From Alteromonas indica (GTDB lineage Bacteria; Pseudomonadota; Gammaproteobacteria; Enterobacterales; Alteromonadaceae): a stretch of DNA of 64,000 bases. Positions 47,598-58,173 of the stretch are shown here, in pieces (position 1 is the stretch's first letter; every line of letters starts with the position of its first letter). Location: positions 186,001 to 250,000 of the forward strand of contig PYVY01000003.1 in the NCBI GenBank assembly GCA_003056425.1. The letters are read 5' to 3'. A program made the position numbers and the translations under genes. Below the pieces are notes generated by a model. That model saw only the letters and a program-made list of their open reading frames with translations. It searched no databases and was not told the origin of the DNA.

Positions 47598-47961
47598 TGG
47601 ATGCGTCTCCTAACGATGCCACAATCAGCGCCAGCCACCCTATCATTAAGGTAAGGCCCCCGAGTGGAGTAACCGGTCCCAGCCATGTCCACTGCGCCAG
47701 GGTCAACCCGTAAATACTGCCGCTAAACAATAGCGTACCAATTACAAAACAGATTTTTGCCACCCCCACCCAACGGTTACGCAACGGTAAAACACAAGCT
47801 AACAACAACGCCAGGCTATGGTACATCTGATATTGCACAGCGGTGGTAAATGCCGCTAATGCCTCCGCGGTTAACTGCTGTTTTAGGCTATGGGTAGCCA
47901 GCGCCCCCAACATAACAGATAGCAGCGCGCCACTGGCGCCTGCCGCGATAAAGCCCTTCAT
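47590..47961 (-). CDS. ygdD: DUF423 membrane protein (YgdD)
   Basis: A 123-residue protein with four hydrophobic helices. LGALATHSLK near the start, VQYQMYHSLALLL in the middle and GSIYGLTL, then PLGGLTLMIGWLAL match DUF423. Its place between gcvA and rlmM is conserved in enterobacteria. It overlaps both neighbours. Function unknown. Confidence 0.93.
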   Translation of the reverse strand: MKGFIAAGASGALLSVMLGALATHSLKQQLTAEALAAFTTAVQYQMYHSLALLLACVLPLRNRWVGVAKICFVIGTLLFSGSIYGLTLAQWTWLGPVTPLGGLTLMIGWLALIVASLGDASNG

Positions 47962-48605
47962 AAATTTACCTGCGTCGTATGGGTGTGTATAAACGAGGCT
48001 GCATACTCTGCAGCGCTTTGCATATTAGTCTGATAGGTATAACCACTGGATTTTCGCGGTTTCAAGCTGTGATCGCCATCGGGTAGCCAGTTTACCTCCA
48101 CAGTAGCGGCAAGTTTAAAGCCGGGTAATTCTGCGCGGGTGCCAAACGTATCCCGCTCACCTTGTAAAATACAAACGGGCTTGTCAGGCTGCAACAAATG
48201 CGCGGTACGAAGCTTTTCAGGTTTCCCCGGGGGATGAAACGGATAGCCAAACACTACGGCGCCGCGAGCCAGGCTATCGGGTAATAATAACGTGGCCATT
48301 CGGCCGCCCATGGACTTCCCGCCTATAAACAGTGGTAGGGCACAATAGGTACTTTCAAGGTGCGCCAGTAGCGCACTAAAATGGCTAAGCAGCTTGTCGG
48401 CTTTCTCCGGCGGCCGGCGTTTACCGGTTTGCTGTATTGTTTGCATGTATTCAAAATTGAAGCGCACTACCTCAATCCCGCGTTCACACAACAGGCTGCT
48501 CATGTGCTGCATAAAGTCAGACTGCATGGAGGCGCCGGCACCGTGGGCCAAAACTAGTCTGCTGTGCGCGGTGGCAGGGCTGTCTATAGTATAGTCAAAT
48601 ATCAT
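47958..48605 (-). CDS. alpha/beta hydrolase (KANL3/Tex30-like)
   Basis: A 215-residue hydrolase. LVLAHGAGASMQSDFM near 17-32 is the oxyanion region, GGKSMGGRMA near 94-103 is the nucleophile elbow (GxSxG), and GERDTFG and DGDHSLKP supply the Asp and His. The compact size and the HGAGA start fit the KANL3/Tex30 subgroup. It is inserted between gcvA and ygdD and overlaps both, so it is co-expressed with them. Substrate is unknown. Confidence 0.88.
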   Translation of the reverse strand: MIFDYTIDSPATAHSRLVLAHGAGASMQSDFMQHMSSLLCERGIEVVRFNFEYMQTIQQTGKRRPPEKADKLLSHFSALLAHLESTYCALPLFIGGKSMGGRMATLLLPDSLARGAVVFGYPFHPPGKPEKLRTAHLLQPDKPVCILQGERDTFGTRAELPGFKLAATVEVNWLPDGDHSLKPRKSSGYTYQTNMQSAAEYAASFIHTHTTQVNL

Positions 48606-49494
48606 CTTGTTCTTCGTTCACCTGCGCCAATATCCATTCCCGAAAAGCCGCTATTTTACCTAACTCTGCCTGAGAATCATCACATACCACGTAAAAGGCA
48701 TCGCGACTTTCTACCCGTTCGGAAAAGGGCATAATCAGCCGGCCAGCGTCAATTTCTGGGCGGGCCAGTATGGTGTTAGCCAACGCGATGCCCTGGCCCA
48801 GTGCAGCGGCTTGCAATACCAGCATAGAATGACTGAATACCGGCCCGTGGTTGACGTTTACGCCAGCCACACCTACCTGCTTCAACCAGGTTTTCCACGC
48901 TTCACGGCTGAGGTCATGCAATAGTACATGATGCTTTAAGTCAGCCAGACTATTTAACGGTTTTGGGCCGCTAAATAAACTTGGGGCGCATAACGGAGTA
49001 AGGAATTCTTTGTGCAGTTTGTCTGCCTGTAGACCAGACCACCGCCCCTTACCGTAATAAATCGCTACATCAACATCGTCATTTAAAAAACCCTCGTCAA
49101 AATCGACGGCTTTGATGCGAACATCAATATCAGGGTGGGCAACGCTAAATTTACTGATCCGCGGCACCAGCCACTGGGAGGCGAAGCTGGGGGGCATTGC
49201 CACGGTAATTGCGCCTTTGCTGCCCTTGGCCAACAACCGTTCAGTGGCTTCCTGCAAACTTTTAAAAATATCTTTAAGTTCTAAAAAGTATGCCTGCCCT
49301 TCTTCGGTCAGCAGCAAAGTACGATTGCGCCGAATAAACAGCTTCATCGATAAGTATTCTTCAAGCGCTTTAATTTGATGACTAACCGCCGCCTGGGTAA
49401 CAAACAGTTCGTCGGCAGCACGGGTAAAGCTTAAATGACGCGCGGCGGCTTCAAATGCTTTGAGCGCATTTAGGGGGGGTAAACGACGTTGCAT
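48595..49494 (-). CDS. gcvA: LysR-family regulator GcvA
   Basis: GcvA controls the glycine-cleavage genes in enterobacteria. The 299-residue protein begins MQRRLPPLNALKAFEAAARH, has the helix-turn-helix FTRAADELFVTQAAVSHQIK, and a substrate-binding domain with ITVAMPPSFASQWLVPRI and AIYYGKGRW. ATG 49494 is chosen as it has AGGAC five bases upstream; the frame extends to 49518. Assignment rests on the N-terminus and the conserved link to ygdD-rlmM. No glycine-cleavage genes are in the window. Confidence 0.87.
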   Translation of the reverse strand: MQRRLPPLNALKAFEAAARHLSFTRAADELFVTQAAVSHQIKALEEYLSMKLFIRRNRTLLLTEEGQAYFLELKDIFKSLQEATERLLAKGSKGAITVAMPPSFASQWLVPRISKFSVAHPDIDVRIKAVDFDEGFLNDDVDVAIYYGKGRWSGLQADKLHKEFLTPLCAPSLFSGPKPLNSLADLKHHVLLHDLSREAWKTWLKQVGVAGVNVNHGPVFSHSMLVLQAAALGQGIALANTILARPEIDAGRLIMPFSERVESRDAFYVVCDDSQAELGKIAAFREWILAQVNEEQDDI

Positions 49495-49708
49495 AGGGCG
49501 TCCTGTTATTATGACCATTTGATTAATAAACGATTAGTTTTTCTAATCAACCAACCCTATATTTACTCGTTTTATTTTTAATCAAACACTGTTTAAAATT
49601 CACTCGCATTTCAACATAAGGCCGTATTAACAAATAGTTAATAACCTGCATTGTTAAATGCCTTAACAATTTTCGAACAAGATTTATATTAATTATATTA
49701 GGTGTAAA

Positions 49709-49981
49709 ATGAAAAAACTATCGTTATCTAGCATTATTGTTTCAGCGTTTGCGCTGCTGACTACCACCACTACAGTTTGTGCCAGCGAGCCCGCTGTTGA
49801 ATTGGAGCTAAACATCGACTTCGCCCCTATCACCGTAACCACAGATATCGTTAACGATATACAACAGGCCGTGCAATCTACGCTTACAGCCCAAAGCCAG
49901 CGCGCCCAATCTGCGCCATTACTGGCGTATCAAAATGAACAGAGTGAAAGGCCGGCGGCTACGGCTCAGCAAAGCGAATAA
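49709..49981 (+). CDS. small exported protein, unknown
   Basis: A 90-residue protein with a clear signal peptide (MKKLSLSSIIVSAFALLTTT, cleaved near CAS-EP) and an acidic, Gln/Ala/Thr-rich mature part of about 65 residues. AGGTG lies six bases before the ATG. No cysteine lipobox is present. No family is recognised. It is divergent from gcvA and followed by a hairpin. Confidence 0.65.
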   Translation: MKKLSLSSIIVSAFALLTTTTTVCASEPAVELELNIDFAPITVTTDIVNDIQQAVQSTLTAQSQRAQSAPLLAYQNEQSERPAATAQQSE

Positions 49982-50007
49982 CCTGACTCATTTTCACCTG
50001 ATACAAA

Positions 50008-50030
50008 ACAGGCAAGCCATGCTTGCCTGT
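50008..50030. terminator. bidirectional hairpin between convergent genes
   Basis: ACAGGCAAGC-CAT-GCTTGCCTGT is a perfect 10-bp stem between the small exported gene and kdsA. On the minus strand it is followed by TTTTG, a short T-run, so it best serves kdsA. Confidence 0.75.
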
Positions 50031-50085
50031 TCTCCCCGATAGCCCCACTTTTAGATTGCCGAGCCAGATTTTACGCTTAGCGGAG

Positions 50086-50955
<870 letters not shown>

Positions 50956-51330
50956 TTAAAAAATTACAGCTTCTTTGGTAATCGCTACCCGTGCAATCAA
51001 TACCAACCAGGTGAGCGCGCCAACAAAGCCAATCCAACGCATGGGTGCTGAACGCCCCCACTTAAGGGCAAATAGCCCCATTAAAATATACAAAATCAAG
51101 CCGGTGAATTTAAATGTCAGCCAGTCATTGATAAACGGCCATTGCGAGAGCAATGTGCACAACCACAACGCACTGGCGAGCAATACGGTGTCGATGACAT
51201 GGGGCACAACTTTAAGCCACTTTTGGTGGCGCATGCCTGCGTCAGCCTGCAACAGGATAAACCGAAAGATAAACAGCAGTGCGCTGAGCGCCACGGCGGT
51301 TAAATGGATATGCTTTGCCATCATGTACAT
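50956..51330 (-). CDS. SirB2-family membrane protein
   Basis: A 124-residue protein with four hydrophobic helices, beginning KHIHLTAVALSALLFIFRF and containing MRHQKWLKVVPHVIDTVLLASA, the SirB family pattern. Its place in hemA-prfA-prmC-sirB2-kdsA is conserved in enterobacteria. Its function is unsettled; the name comes from an effect on Salmonella invasion genes. Three close ATGs leave the exact start uncertain. Confidence 0.92.
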   Translation of the reverse strand: MYMMAKHIHLTAVALSALLFIFRFILLQADAGMRHQKWLKVVPHVIDTVLLASALWLCTLLSQWPFINDWLTFKFTGLILYILMGLFALKWGRSAPMRWIGFVGALTWLVLIARVAITKEAVIF

Positions 51331-51464
51331 GGAGCGGTGCCTTTTATGTGTTGTTATAGATAATCAGGTTATTCAGACACTATACTGAAGGTAACTGGCG
51401 ACCTGCAATGCCTGGTGCAATGTGTTTTACAATGAAAGCTATACCCGCTTAAACGTGATGCTGA

Positions 51465-52355
51465 TCATTGGGAGCGGCAGACAACCTGGCCCTTAGCGCA
51501 CCATTGCCCGCCGCTAATCCGCGGCTGGCCGCTTAAATCATTTACGGTGGAAACGTGGATGAACCCAGCCTCTTGCAGCAGTGTTCTTACCGCAGGCCCC
51601 TGTGTATAGCCGTGCTCCAGTAGCAGCCATCCTTGGGCGGTAAGATAATTACCGGCATGCTGCACAATGTATCGTATATCGTCCAGCCCATCGCTTCCGG
51701 CGGTAAGTGCTGAAGCCGGTTCAAAACGCACATCGCCCTGCTTAAGATAGGGACTGAGATTTTCTACATAGGGCGGATTACTAACAAGCATGTCAAACTG
51801 CTGTCCCTGGATATTAGCAAACCAGCTACTTTGCAGTACTGTTACATTTGTCAGATTATTAGCCTGGGCATTGCTACTGGCCAACTCCACCGCTTCGGCA
51901 ACCACGTCTATGGCGAGAATCTGACAGTCGGGACGTTCACTGGCGATGGCCAGGGCCACCGCGCCAGTGCCGGTGCCCAAGTCACATATTGTCGCAGGCC
52001 CGGTGGGTAAACGTAATAACGCTTGCTCAACCAGGGTTTCTGTATCCGGACGGGGAATCAAGGTGGCAGGAGATACCTGTAATGATAAGGACCAAAAGTC
52101 GCGCTGACCAGTGATATAGGCTACCGGCTTACCTTGGCCGCGTTGCGCTATATAACGCTGATATCGGTGCAGCTCAGTACTGCCTATTGCTTTATCGGGC
52201 CAGGTATACAGATAAGTGACTGTGCGCTGTAAAGCACTAGCCAACAGCACCCGAGCGTCCAGTGCACTGGCGTCATTCTCGGGCAAAGCTGAGGTCAGCG
52301 TGGCGGTACCCCAGCTCAGTGCTTGTTGGATAGTTGTATCGGATGCTCTGGCCAC
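51465..52355 (-). CDS. prmC: release-factor glutamine methyltransferase PrmC (HemK)
   Basis: PrmC methylates the Gln of the GGQ motif in release factors. The 296-residue protein has PVAYITGQRDFWSL and LIPRPDTETLVE near the middle, the SAM site DLGTGTGAVALAIA, and the catalytic LVSNPPYVEN. It lies three bases downstream of prfA, its substrate gene, on the same strand. Confidence 0.97.
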   Translation of the reverse strand: MARASDTTIQQALSWGTATLTSALPENDASALDARVLLASALQRTVTYLYTWPDKAIGSTELHRYQRYIAQRGQGKPVAYITGQRDFWSLSLQVSPATLIPRPDTETLVEQALLRLPTGPATICDLGTGTGAVALAIASERPDCQILAIDVVAEAVELASSNAQANNLTNVTVLQSSWFANIQGQQFDMLVSNPPYVENLSPYLKQGDVRFEPASALTAGSDGLDDIRYIVQHAGNYLTAQGWLLLEHGYTQGPAVRTLLQEAGFIHVSTVNDLSGQPRISGGQWCAKGQVVCRSQ

Positions 52356-52358
52356 ACC

Positions 52359-53444
52359 TTATTCGCCAGCCAGAGATGCCAGCAAGTCGGCCTGATGTTC
52401 TTGTCGAATAGGTTCCAGTAACTGGCTAAGATCGCCTTCGACTACTTCATCTAAGCGGTATAACGTAAGGTTAATGCGATGGTCGGTGACCCGGCCCTGC
52501 GGAAAATTATAGGTACGGATACGCTCTGACCGGTCACCACTTCCCACCAGATTCCGGCGAGTGGTGGCTTCTTCCGAGGCGCGTTTTTCCTCTTCAATCC
52601 GGTTTAACCGTGCCTGCAAAACAGACATAGCTTTGGCCCGATTTTTATGTTGTGAACGCTCATCCTGACATTCTACCACTAGCCCGGTAGGCATGTGCGT
52701 TATCCGGATAGCTGAATCGGTTTTGTTAACGTGCTGACCACCCGCCCCTGACGCGCGAAATGTATCGACTTTAAGATCTGCCGAGTTTATCTCAATGGCT
52801 TCTGACTCCGGAACTTCAGGTAATACCGCCACAGTACACGCCGACGTATGTATGCGACCCTGAGATTCCGTCTCGGGTACGCGCTGAACCCGGTGGCCAC
52901 CTGATTCAAATTTTAATATGCCATAGGCCCCTTCGCCCGACACATTGGCGATAACCTCTTTGAACCCGCCATGTTCGCCTTCATTAGCGCTGACCAGCTC
53001 TACTTTCCACCCGCGGGTTTCCGCGTATCGGCTGTACATCCGAAATAGATCGCCGGCAAAAATAGCCGCTTCATCACCACCGGCGCCGGCACGAATTTCT
53101 AAGAAACAGCTATTGTCGTCGTTAGGATCTTTGGGTAACAGTAATATTTGTAGCTCATCTTCTAAGTGGGCTAACTCCGTTTTTGCCTGTTTTATTTCAT
53201 CCTGCGCCATTTCACGCATTTCTGCGTCATCTTCTTCAAGCATTTCGTTCGCCGAAGCCAGGTTTTGCTCGGCTTGACGATAAGCATTAAAGCCTTTTAC
53301 GACGTCTTCCAACTGGCTGTATTCTTTAGACAACGCCCGAAATTTATCCTGATTACCGATAACCTCTGGAGAGCTTAGCAACGCCTGCACTTCATCAAAG
53401 CGCTCGACCAGATTTTCCAGTTTAGCGACTACCGATTCTTTCAT
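52359..53444 (-). CDS. prfA: peptide chain release factor 1
   Basis: RF1 reads UAA and UAG and releases the peptide. The 361-residue protein has [20 protein letters not shown], the hydrolysis motif [16 protein letters not shown] with Gln as PrmC target, and the C-terminal block [20 protein letters not shown]. It sits between hemA (15 bases upstream) and prmC (3 bases downstream). Confidence 0.98.
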   Translation of the reverse strand: MKESVVAKLENLVERFDEVQALLSSPEVIGNQDKFRALSKEYSQLEDVVKGFNAYRQAEQNLASANEMLEEDDAEMREMAQDEIKQAKTELAHLEDELQILLLPKDPNDDNSCFLEIRAGAGGDEAAIFAGDLFRMYSRYAETRGWKVELVSANEGEHGGFKEVIANVSGEGAYGILKFESGGHRVQRVPETESQGRIHTSACTVAVLPEVPESEAIEINSADLKVDTFRASGAGGQHVNKTDSAIRITHMPTGLVVECQDERSQHKNRAKAMSVLQARLNRIEEEKRASEEATTRRNLVGSGDRSERIRTYNFPQGRVTDHRINLTLYRLDEVVEGDLSQLLEPIRQEHQADLLASLAGE

Positions 53445-53459
53445 ATGTTTTATTCTACC

Positions 53460-54734
53460 TTAGTCTTCTTGGCGCTGATTTTGCGGGCCGTCAAGCTCCA
53501 GAGAATGGCTCAGCCACTGAGTCAGCGTAGTATCATTTTGCGTGGCGGCATCCCGCAGCATTCTGGTGGGCCCGTGCATTAATGAATTCGTTAATTTGTA
53601 AGCCAGTTCTTTTATTATTTCTTCTGCCTGTTTGCCATCAGCCAGTTGGTTCAGTGCTTTTTCCACCAGTTCATCGCGCTGGTTAGCCCCGTGCGCACGG
53701 TATTGACGGACCAAATCTATCGATTGCTGGGCCTGTTTCCAATTCACATAAACATCTATTTGTGAGTCAATGATGGCTTCAGCTTCGCGGGCGGCTTCTT
53801 CCCGGGAGGCTAAATTTTGCTCCACAATATGTTGTAGATCATCCACGGTATATAAGTAGGCGTCGCCGAGTTCATTAACCTCAGATTCGATATCCCGGGG
53901 AACCGCCAAGTCCACCAAAAACATCGGCATATTGCGTCTTTTACGCAAGGCTCGCTCTACCATACCTTTGCCAATCAATGGCAACTGACTTGCGGTGGAG
54001 CTTATCACAATATCGAAACTGTGTAGCTGCTCAGGCACCTGGGATAATGTCAACACATCCGCATTGAGGGTCTCGGCTAACGCCTGGGCCCGCGCAACGG
54101 TGCGGTTTGCCACGCAGATTCGCTCCACGCCTTGTTCTTTCAAATGACGGGCTACCAGTTCAATAGTTTCACCGGCACCGACTAATAATACCGAACGTTT
54201 GGGTAATGCAGAGAAGATGTGTTTGGCTAGCTGCACGGCAGCAAAAGCTACCGATACAGCATTAGCCCCTATCTCGGTTTCGGTCCGTACTCGCTTAGCT
54301 ACAGCAAAGGTGTGCTGAAATAAACGTTCGAACTCCGCGTTGATAGTGCCAGAGTGGCGGGCATCGTTAAACGCTTGTTTAACCTGCCCAAAGATTTGCG
54401 GCTCACCGAGAATCAGAGAGTCCAGGCCACTGGCCACACGCATAATATGGCGAATAGCGTCTTCCTGTTCAAACTGATAGCTGTGGCTGGAGATGGTATT
54501 GACATCTATGCGGTGAAAATCTGCCAACCAGTTTATTAGTCGTGCCTGCGGCTCATTCCCGTTGACATAAATCTCCGTGCGGTTGCAGGTAGAGACAATG
54601 ACCGACTCGTCCACGCCAGCATGCTGCTTGAGTGACGATAGCGCAGCCACCAGAGAATCTGGTGTAAAAGCGACTTTTTCACGCAAGGCAACAGGGGCAG
54701 TTTTGTGGTTAATCCCGAGGGCTAGTAAGGTCAT
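53460..54734 (-). CDS. hemA: glutamyl-tRNA reductase
   Basis: HemA reduces glutamyl-tRNA to glutamate-1-semialdehyde, the first committed step of C5 tetrapyrrole synthesis. The start MTLLALGINHKTAPVALRE and the active-site STCNRTEIY are clear, as are GEPQIFGQVK and the NADP site LLVGAGETIELVARHL. I use ATG 54734, matching family starts, over an ATG two codons upstream. It is divergent from lolB and is first in hemA-prfA-prmC. Confidence 0.97.
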   Translation of the reverse strand: MTLLALGINHKTAPVALREKVAFTPDSLVAALSSLKQHAGVDESVIVSTCNRTEIYVNGNEPQARLINWLADFHRIDVNTISSHSYQFEQEDAIRHIMRVASGLDSLILGEPQIFGQVKQAFNDARHSGTINAEFERLFQHTFAVAKRVRTETEIGANAVSVAFAAVQLAKHIFSALPKRSVLLVGAGETIELVARHLKEQGVERICVANRTVARAQALAETLNADVLTLSQVPEQLHSFDIVISSTASQLPLIGKGMVERALRKRRNMPMFLVDLAVPRDIESEVNELGDAYLYTVDDLQHIVEQNLASREEAAREAEAIIDSQIDVYVNWKQAQQSIDLVRQYRAHGANQRDELVEKALNQLADGKQAEEIIKELAYKLTNSLMHGPTRMLRDAATQNDTTLTQWLSHSLELDGPQNQRQED

Positions 54735-54852
54735 TAACATTCATGTGGCGACTTCGGAGCGGCATTGTACGAAAAACCCAAAATTATTGAAAGTGTTCAG
54801 GTAACTGTGTTCCTATATAATGTTCCAATCAGATCAATCGATTTTTTATTTT

Positions 54853-55461
54853 ATGCGATTACGCTTATTATTCTGCAGCGCGCTGCTTTCCTTATTATAC
54901 GGTTGTTCCAGCCTACCTGATGGCCCTGAGCGGCGGGTTGATTTACCCGAACAACTGCAGGCTTTACAGCAGGTAAATAAGTGGAAAATACAGGGAAAAA
55001 TGGCGTTAAGAGCCAACGAACAAGCTATAAGCGCAACGTTAGTATGGCGCAATAGCCCCGAGGCGTTTCATTTCAGACTGACCAATTTATTGGGCATTAC
55101 TTTAATTAACATGCGCTATGCTGATGACGTAGCCAGCCTGGAAGCCGATGGCGAAACCTATACACATGCCGACCCGCAAGCCCTGATCAAACAAACTACC
55201 GGCTGGGATTTACCGGTAAACCAATTGCTTAACTGGGTAAAGGGATTGCCGGGTGCTACTGATAACTATACGCTTAATAACAAAGACTTGCTGGCTACAC
55301 TGGTACCAGGCGACTGTACCGGGTGCGGCAACTGGGAAGTGAGTTATGCTAACTATGGGTTGGTGGGAGAAACCTGGTTACCGCATTCTCTGCTGTTAAC
55401 CGATATTAAGCAGCCCAATACTTTTATTAAATTTCGTATCGACAGATGGACATTGCTGTAA
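54853..55461 (+). CDS. lolB: outer-membrane lipoprotein LolB
   Basis: LolB receives lipoproteins from LolA and inserts them into the outer membrane. From ATG 54853 the lipoprotein signal ends LLYGC, giving Cys about residue 18 as the lipidated residue. NKWKIQGKMALR, FHFRLTNLLGITLINMRYAD and WVKGLPG are family blocks. The upstream part of the open frame is not signal-like. Its stop overlaps the start of ispE as TAATG. Confidence 0.94.
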   Translation: MRLRLLFCSALLSLLYGCSSLPDGPERRVDLPEQLQALQQVNKWKIQGKMALRANEQAISATLVWRNSPEAFHFRLTNLLGITLINMRYADDVASLEADGETYTHADPQALIKQTTGWDLPVNQLLNWVKGLPGATDNYTLNNKDLLATLVPGDCTGCGNWEVSYANYGLVGETWLPHSLLLTDIKQPNTFIKFRIDRWTLL

Positions 55462-56336
55462 TGCCTGCAGATTCTACCCCAACCTGGTGGCCCAGCCCGG
55501 CCAAGCTTAATTTATTTCTGCATGTGACCGGGCGCTATGATAATGGCTACCATCATTTACAAAGTGTTTTTCAAATGCTGGACCAAGGCGATCGGTTGGC
55601 GTTTGAGGTTACCGATGATTCCTCTATAACCCTGGCCACCCCGTTGCCGGGTGTGCCGGCCCAGGATAATTTGGTTATTAAAGCCGCCCGGCTATTACAA
55701 CGCTTCACGCAGTGCCCGCAAGGTTGCGTTATTACGCTGGATAAACAGTTACCGATGGGCGGAGGAATTGGCGGGGGGTCATCTAATGCAGCGACCACTT
55801 TGGTGGTACTAAATTATTTATGGGGTTGTGGGCTCAATGATGACGCATTGGCCCTATTAGGTTTGCAGCTTGGCGCAGATGTGCCTGTTTTTATTTATGG
55901 AAATACAGCTTTTGCTGAAGGCGTAGGTGAACAATTAACGCCGATAACCGTTGCTCCGGCATGCTATTTAGTCGTTAACCCAGGCGTTCATGTGAGCACA
56001 CCAGCAGTTTTTAGTGAGCCTGAGTTGCCGCGGAATACGCCAAAAATCGGCTTATCAGACTACGTGTTTGAAAAAACTCACAACGATTGTCAGCAAATTG
56101 TCTGTAATCGCCATCCCGAAGTTGCAAAATTATTACAGTGGTTGGTACACTACGCACCGTCGCGGATGACGGGCACAGGGGCGTGCGTGTTTGCCACTTT
56201 CAGTAACGAAGATGCCGCCCGGAAAGTACAGGCAAAATTGCCCGCTAACTGGAGCAGCTTTGTGGCCAAGGGTGTTGCCCAATCGCCATTAAAACGACAA
56301 CTACATGATGTGTACGCAGCTCCGGACAGACATTAA
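55461..56336 (+). CDS. ispE: 4-diphosphocytidyl-2-C-methyl-D-erythritol kinase
   Basis: IspE phosphorylates CDP-methylerythritol in the MEP isoprenoid pathway. The 291-residue GHMP kinase has WPSPAKLNLFLHVTGRYDNG at the start, LPMGGGIGGGSSNAATTL as the ATP loop, LGADVPVF and the C-terminal MTGTGACVFA. The ATG at 55461 overlaps the lolB stop, a tight coupling. The tRNA-Gln begins seven bases after its stop. Confidence 0.96.
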   Translation: MPADSTPTWWPSPAKLNLFLHVTGRYDNGYHHLQSVFQMLDQGDRLAFEVTDDSSITLATPLPGVPAQDNLVIKAARLLQRFTQCPQGCVITLDKQLPMGGGIGGGSSNAATTLVVLNYLWGCGLNDDALALLGLQLGADVPVFIYGNTAFAEGVGEQLTPITVAPACYLVVNPGVHVSTPAVFSEPELPRNTPKIGLSDYVFEKTHNDCQQIVCNRHPEVAKLLQWLVHYAPSRMTGTGACVFATFSNEDAARKVQAKLPANWSSFVAKGVAQSPLKRQLHDVYAAPDRH

Positions 56337-56343
56337 TTATTAT

Positions 56344-56419
56344 TGGGGTATAGCCAAGTTGGTAAGGCAGCGGGTTTTGATCCCGTTATTCGTTGGTTCG
56401 AGTCCAGCTACCCCAGCCA
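56344..56419 (+). tRNA. tRNA-Gln (anticodon TTG)
   Basis: A 76-base tRNA. The acceptor TGGGGTA pairs with TACCCCA, the anticodon stem GCGGG/CCCGT has loop TTTTGAT (anticodon TTG), and the T-arm is GTTGGTTCGAGTCCAGC. CCA is encoded. It sits in the 114-base gap between ispE and prs and is probably co-transcribed with lolB-ispE. Confidence 0.96.
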
Positions 56420-56450
56420 CCTCTACTATCAACGCACTGAGGAAACACTT

Positions 56451-57398
56451 GTGCCAGATATGAAGCTCTTTGCAGGTAATGCCGTACCAGAACTTGCCCA
56501 GAAAGTTGCCGATCGTCTCTATACCAAGCTTGGAAACGCCAGCGTTGGCCGCTTCAGTGACGGTGAAATCAGCGTCGAAATACATGAAAACGTCCGTGGT
56601 TCGGACGTTTTTATTATCCAGTCTACTTGCGCGCCTACTAACGATAACCTGATGGAGCTCATTGTTATGATTGACGCCCTTCGCCGTGCATCGGCAGGAC
56701 GTATCACAGCAGTTATGCCCTACTTTGGTTATGCTCGACAGGATCGCCGTGTGCGGTCTGCCCGGGTGCCGATTACTGCAAAAGTGGTTGCTGATTTCCT
56801 GTCTAATGTTGGGGTTGACCGCGTATTGACTATCGACCTTCACGCCGAGCAAATTCAGGGCTTCTTTGATGTACCTGTAGATAACGCATTCGGTACGCCT
56901 ATTCTGTTAGCCGACATGATGCGGCGCGACTTTGTGTCGCCAGTCGTGGTATCGCCGGATATTGGCGGTGTAGTGCGGGCGCGGGCCACAGCAAAACTGA
57001 TGAACGATACCGATTTGGCTATTATCGATAAGCGCCGCCCCAAAGCAAATGTTGCTCAGGTGATGAATATTATTGGTGATGTGAAAGACCGAGATTGTAT
57101 TATTGTGGATGACATGATTGATACCGGTGGTACGTTAGCCAAAGCAGCAGAAGCGCTGAAAAGCCATGGGGCGCGTAAAGTATATGCCTACGCCACTCAT
57201 GCGATTTTCTCTGGTAATGCGGCAAAGAATATTCGCGAATCGGTTATCGATGAGATTATTGTTACTGACAGTATCCCGCTGAGTGATGATATGCGCGCAA
57301 TTGAAAAAGTGAAGCAACTGACGTTGTCAGAAATGCTGGCTGAAACCATCCGCCGCATTAGCAATGAAGAATCTATCTCTGCAATGTTTGAATATTAA
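56451..57398 (+). CDS. prs: ribose-phosphate pyrophosphokinase
   Basis: Prs makes PRPP from ribose-5-phosphate and ATP. From GTG at 56451 the protein has 315 residues, as in E. coli, and begins [17 protein letters not shown]. The ATP-binding [14 protein letters not shown] region, [13 protein letters not shown] and the PRPP loop [13 protein letters not shown] are present. GAGGAA lies eight bases before the GTG. A longer open frame reading back through the tRNA is not real. Confidence 0.97.
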   Translation: MPDMKLFAGNAVPELAQKVADRLYTKLGNASVGRFSDGEISVEIHENVRGSDVFIIQSTCAPTNDNLMELIVMIDALRRASAGRITAVMPYFGYARQDRRVRSARVPITAKVVADFLSNVGVDRVLTIDLHAEQIQGFFDVPVDNAFGTPILLADMMRRDFVSPVVVSPDIGGVVRARATAKLMNDTDLAIIDKRRPKANVAQVMNIIGDVKDRDCIIVDDMIDTGGTLAKAAEALKSHGARKVYAYATHAIFSGNAAKNIRESVIDEIIVTDSIPLSDDMRAIEKVKQLTLSEMLAETIRRISNEESISAMFEY

Positions 57399-57416
57399 AC
57401 CCGTTGAGGTTTTACC

Positions 57417-57443
57417 AAGGCGGCTATAAAAGCCGCCTTTTTT
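57417..57443 (+). terminator. Rho-independent terminator of prs
   Basis: AAGGCGGCT-ATAAA-AGCCGCCTT followed by T5, about 18 bases after the prs stop. The 19-bp tandem array starts about 20 bases further on. Confidence 0.92.
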
Positions 57444-57461
57444 GTGACTGTATTTTTTTAC

Positions 57462-57952
57462 TAGACACCCACTTATCCCTTAGACATCCACCTTCCCATA
57501 GACATCCACCTTCCCATAGACATCCACCTTTCTCCTAGACACCCACTTATCCCTTAGACACCCACTTATCCCTTAGACACCCACTTATCCCCTAGACACC
57601 CACCTTTCTCCTAGACATCCACCTTTCTCCTAGACATCCACCTTTCTCCTAGACACCCACTTATCCCATAGACATCCACTTATCCCTTAGACACCCACTT
57701 ATCCCTTAGACACCCACTTATCCCTTAGACATCCACTTATCCCTTAGCCACCCACTTATCCCTTAGACACCCACTTATTTCTTAGCCACCCACTTATCCC
57801 CTAGACACCCACTTATCCCCTAGACACCCACTTATCCCTTAGACATCCACCTTTCTCCTAGATATCCACCTTTCTCCTAGATATCCACCTTTCTCCTAGA
57901 CACCCTCTTATCCCATAGACATCCACTTATCCCTTAGACACCCACCTTTACT
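57462..57952. repeat. tandem array of 26 units of a 19-bp repeat
   Basis: I count 26 directly adjoining units. Three units (the second, third and last) are 18 bases; the rest are 19. Two sub-types alternate in runs: TAGACACCCACTTATCCCT (16 units) and TAGACATCCACCTTTCTCC (10 units), with few other changes. There are no spacers and no open frame. It fills most of the gap between the prs terminator and the lipoprotein gene; a small hairpin TTTAGG-TTATCG-CCTAAA follows at about 57967-57984. The core TAGACAYCCA recurs in the cluster at 63226-63545. Confidence 0.95.
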
Positions 57953-58173
57953 TAGAAGCAACTTATTTTAGGTTATCGCCTAAAGGCTACGCACACCGCA
58001 CACGCGGCTTTCTATCAGTTGCTATTCATATATTTAGCGCGCACTGATAACCATTTAACTTGCTTGGGGGGCTAAATGACATTCTAGCTAAGCGTAAGAT
58101 TGACTATATTCATTGTTTATTCAGCTAACAGCTTGCACAATCACCGTTATAGTTAAATAGCAGGATTAGTAAT

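Noticed and set aside
56343-56450. N-terminal extension of prs through the tRNA-Gln gene
   Set aside because: The frame is open by chance. GTG 56451 has a ribosome binding site and gives the exact family length.
56340-56852. open frame antisense to tRNA-Gln and prs
   Set aside because: The peptide is the translation of an antisense tRNA followed by the complement of prs; it is a well-known false gene.
57462-57952. CRISPR array
   Set aside because: The 19-mers adjoin directly with no unique spacers, and no cas gene is in the window.
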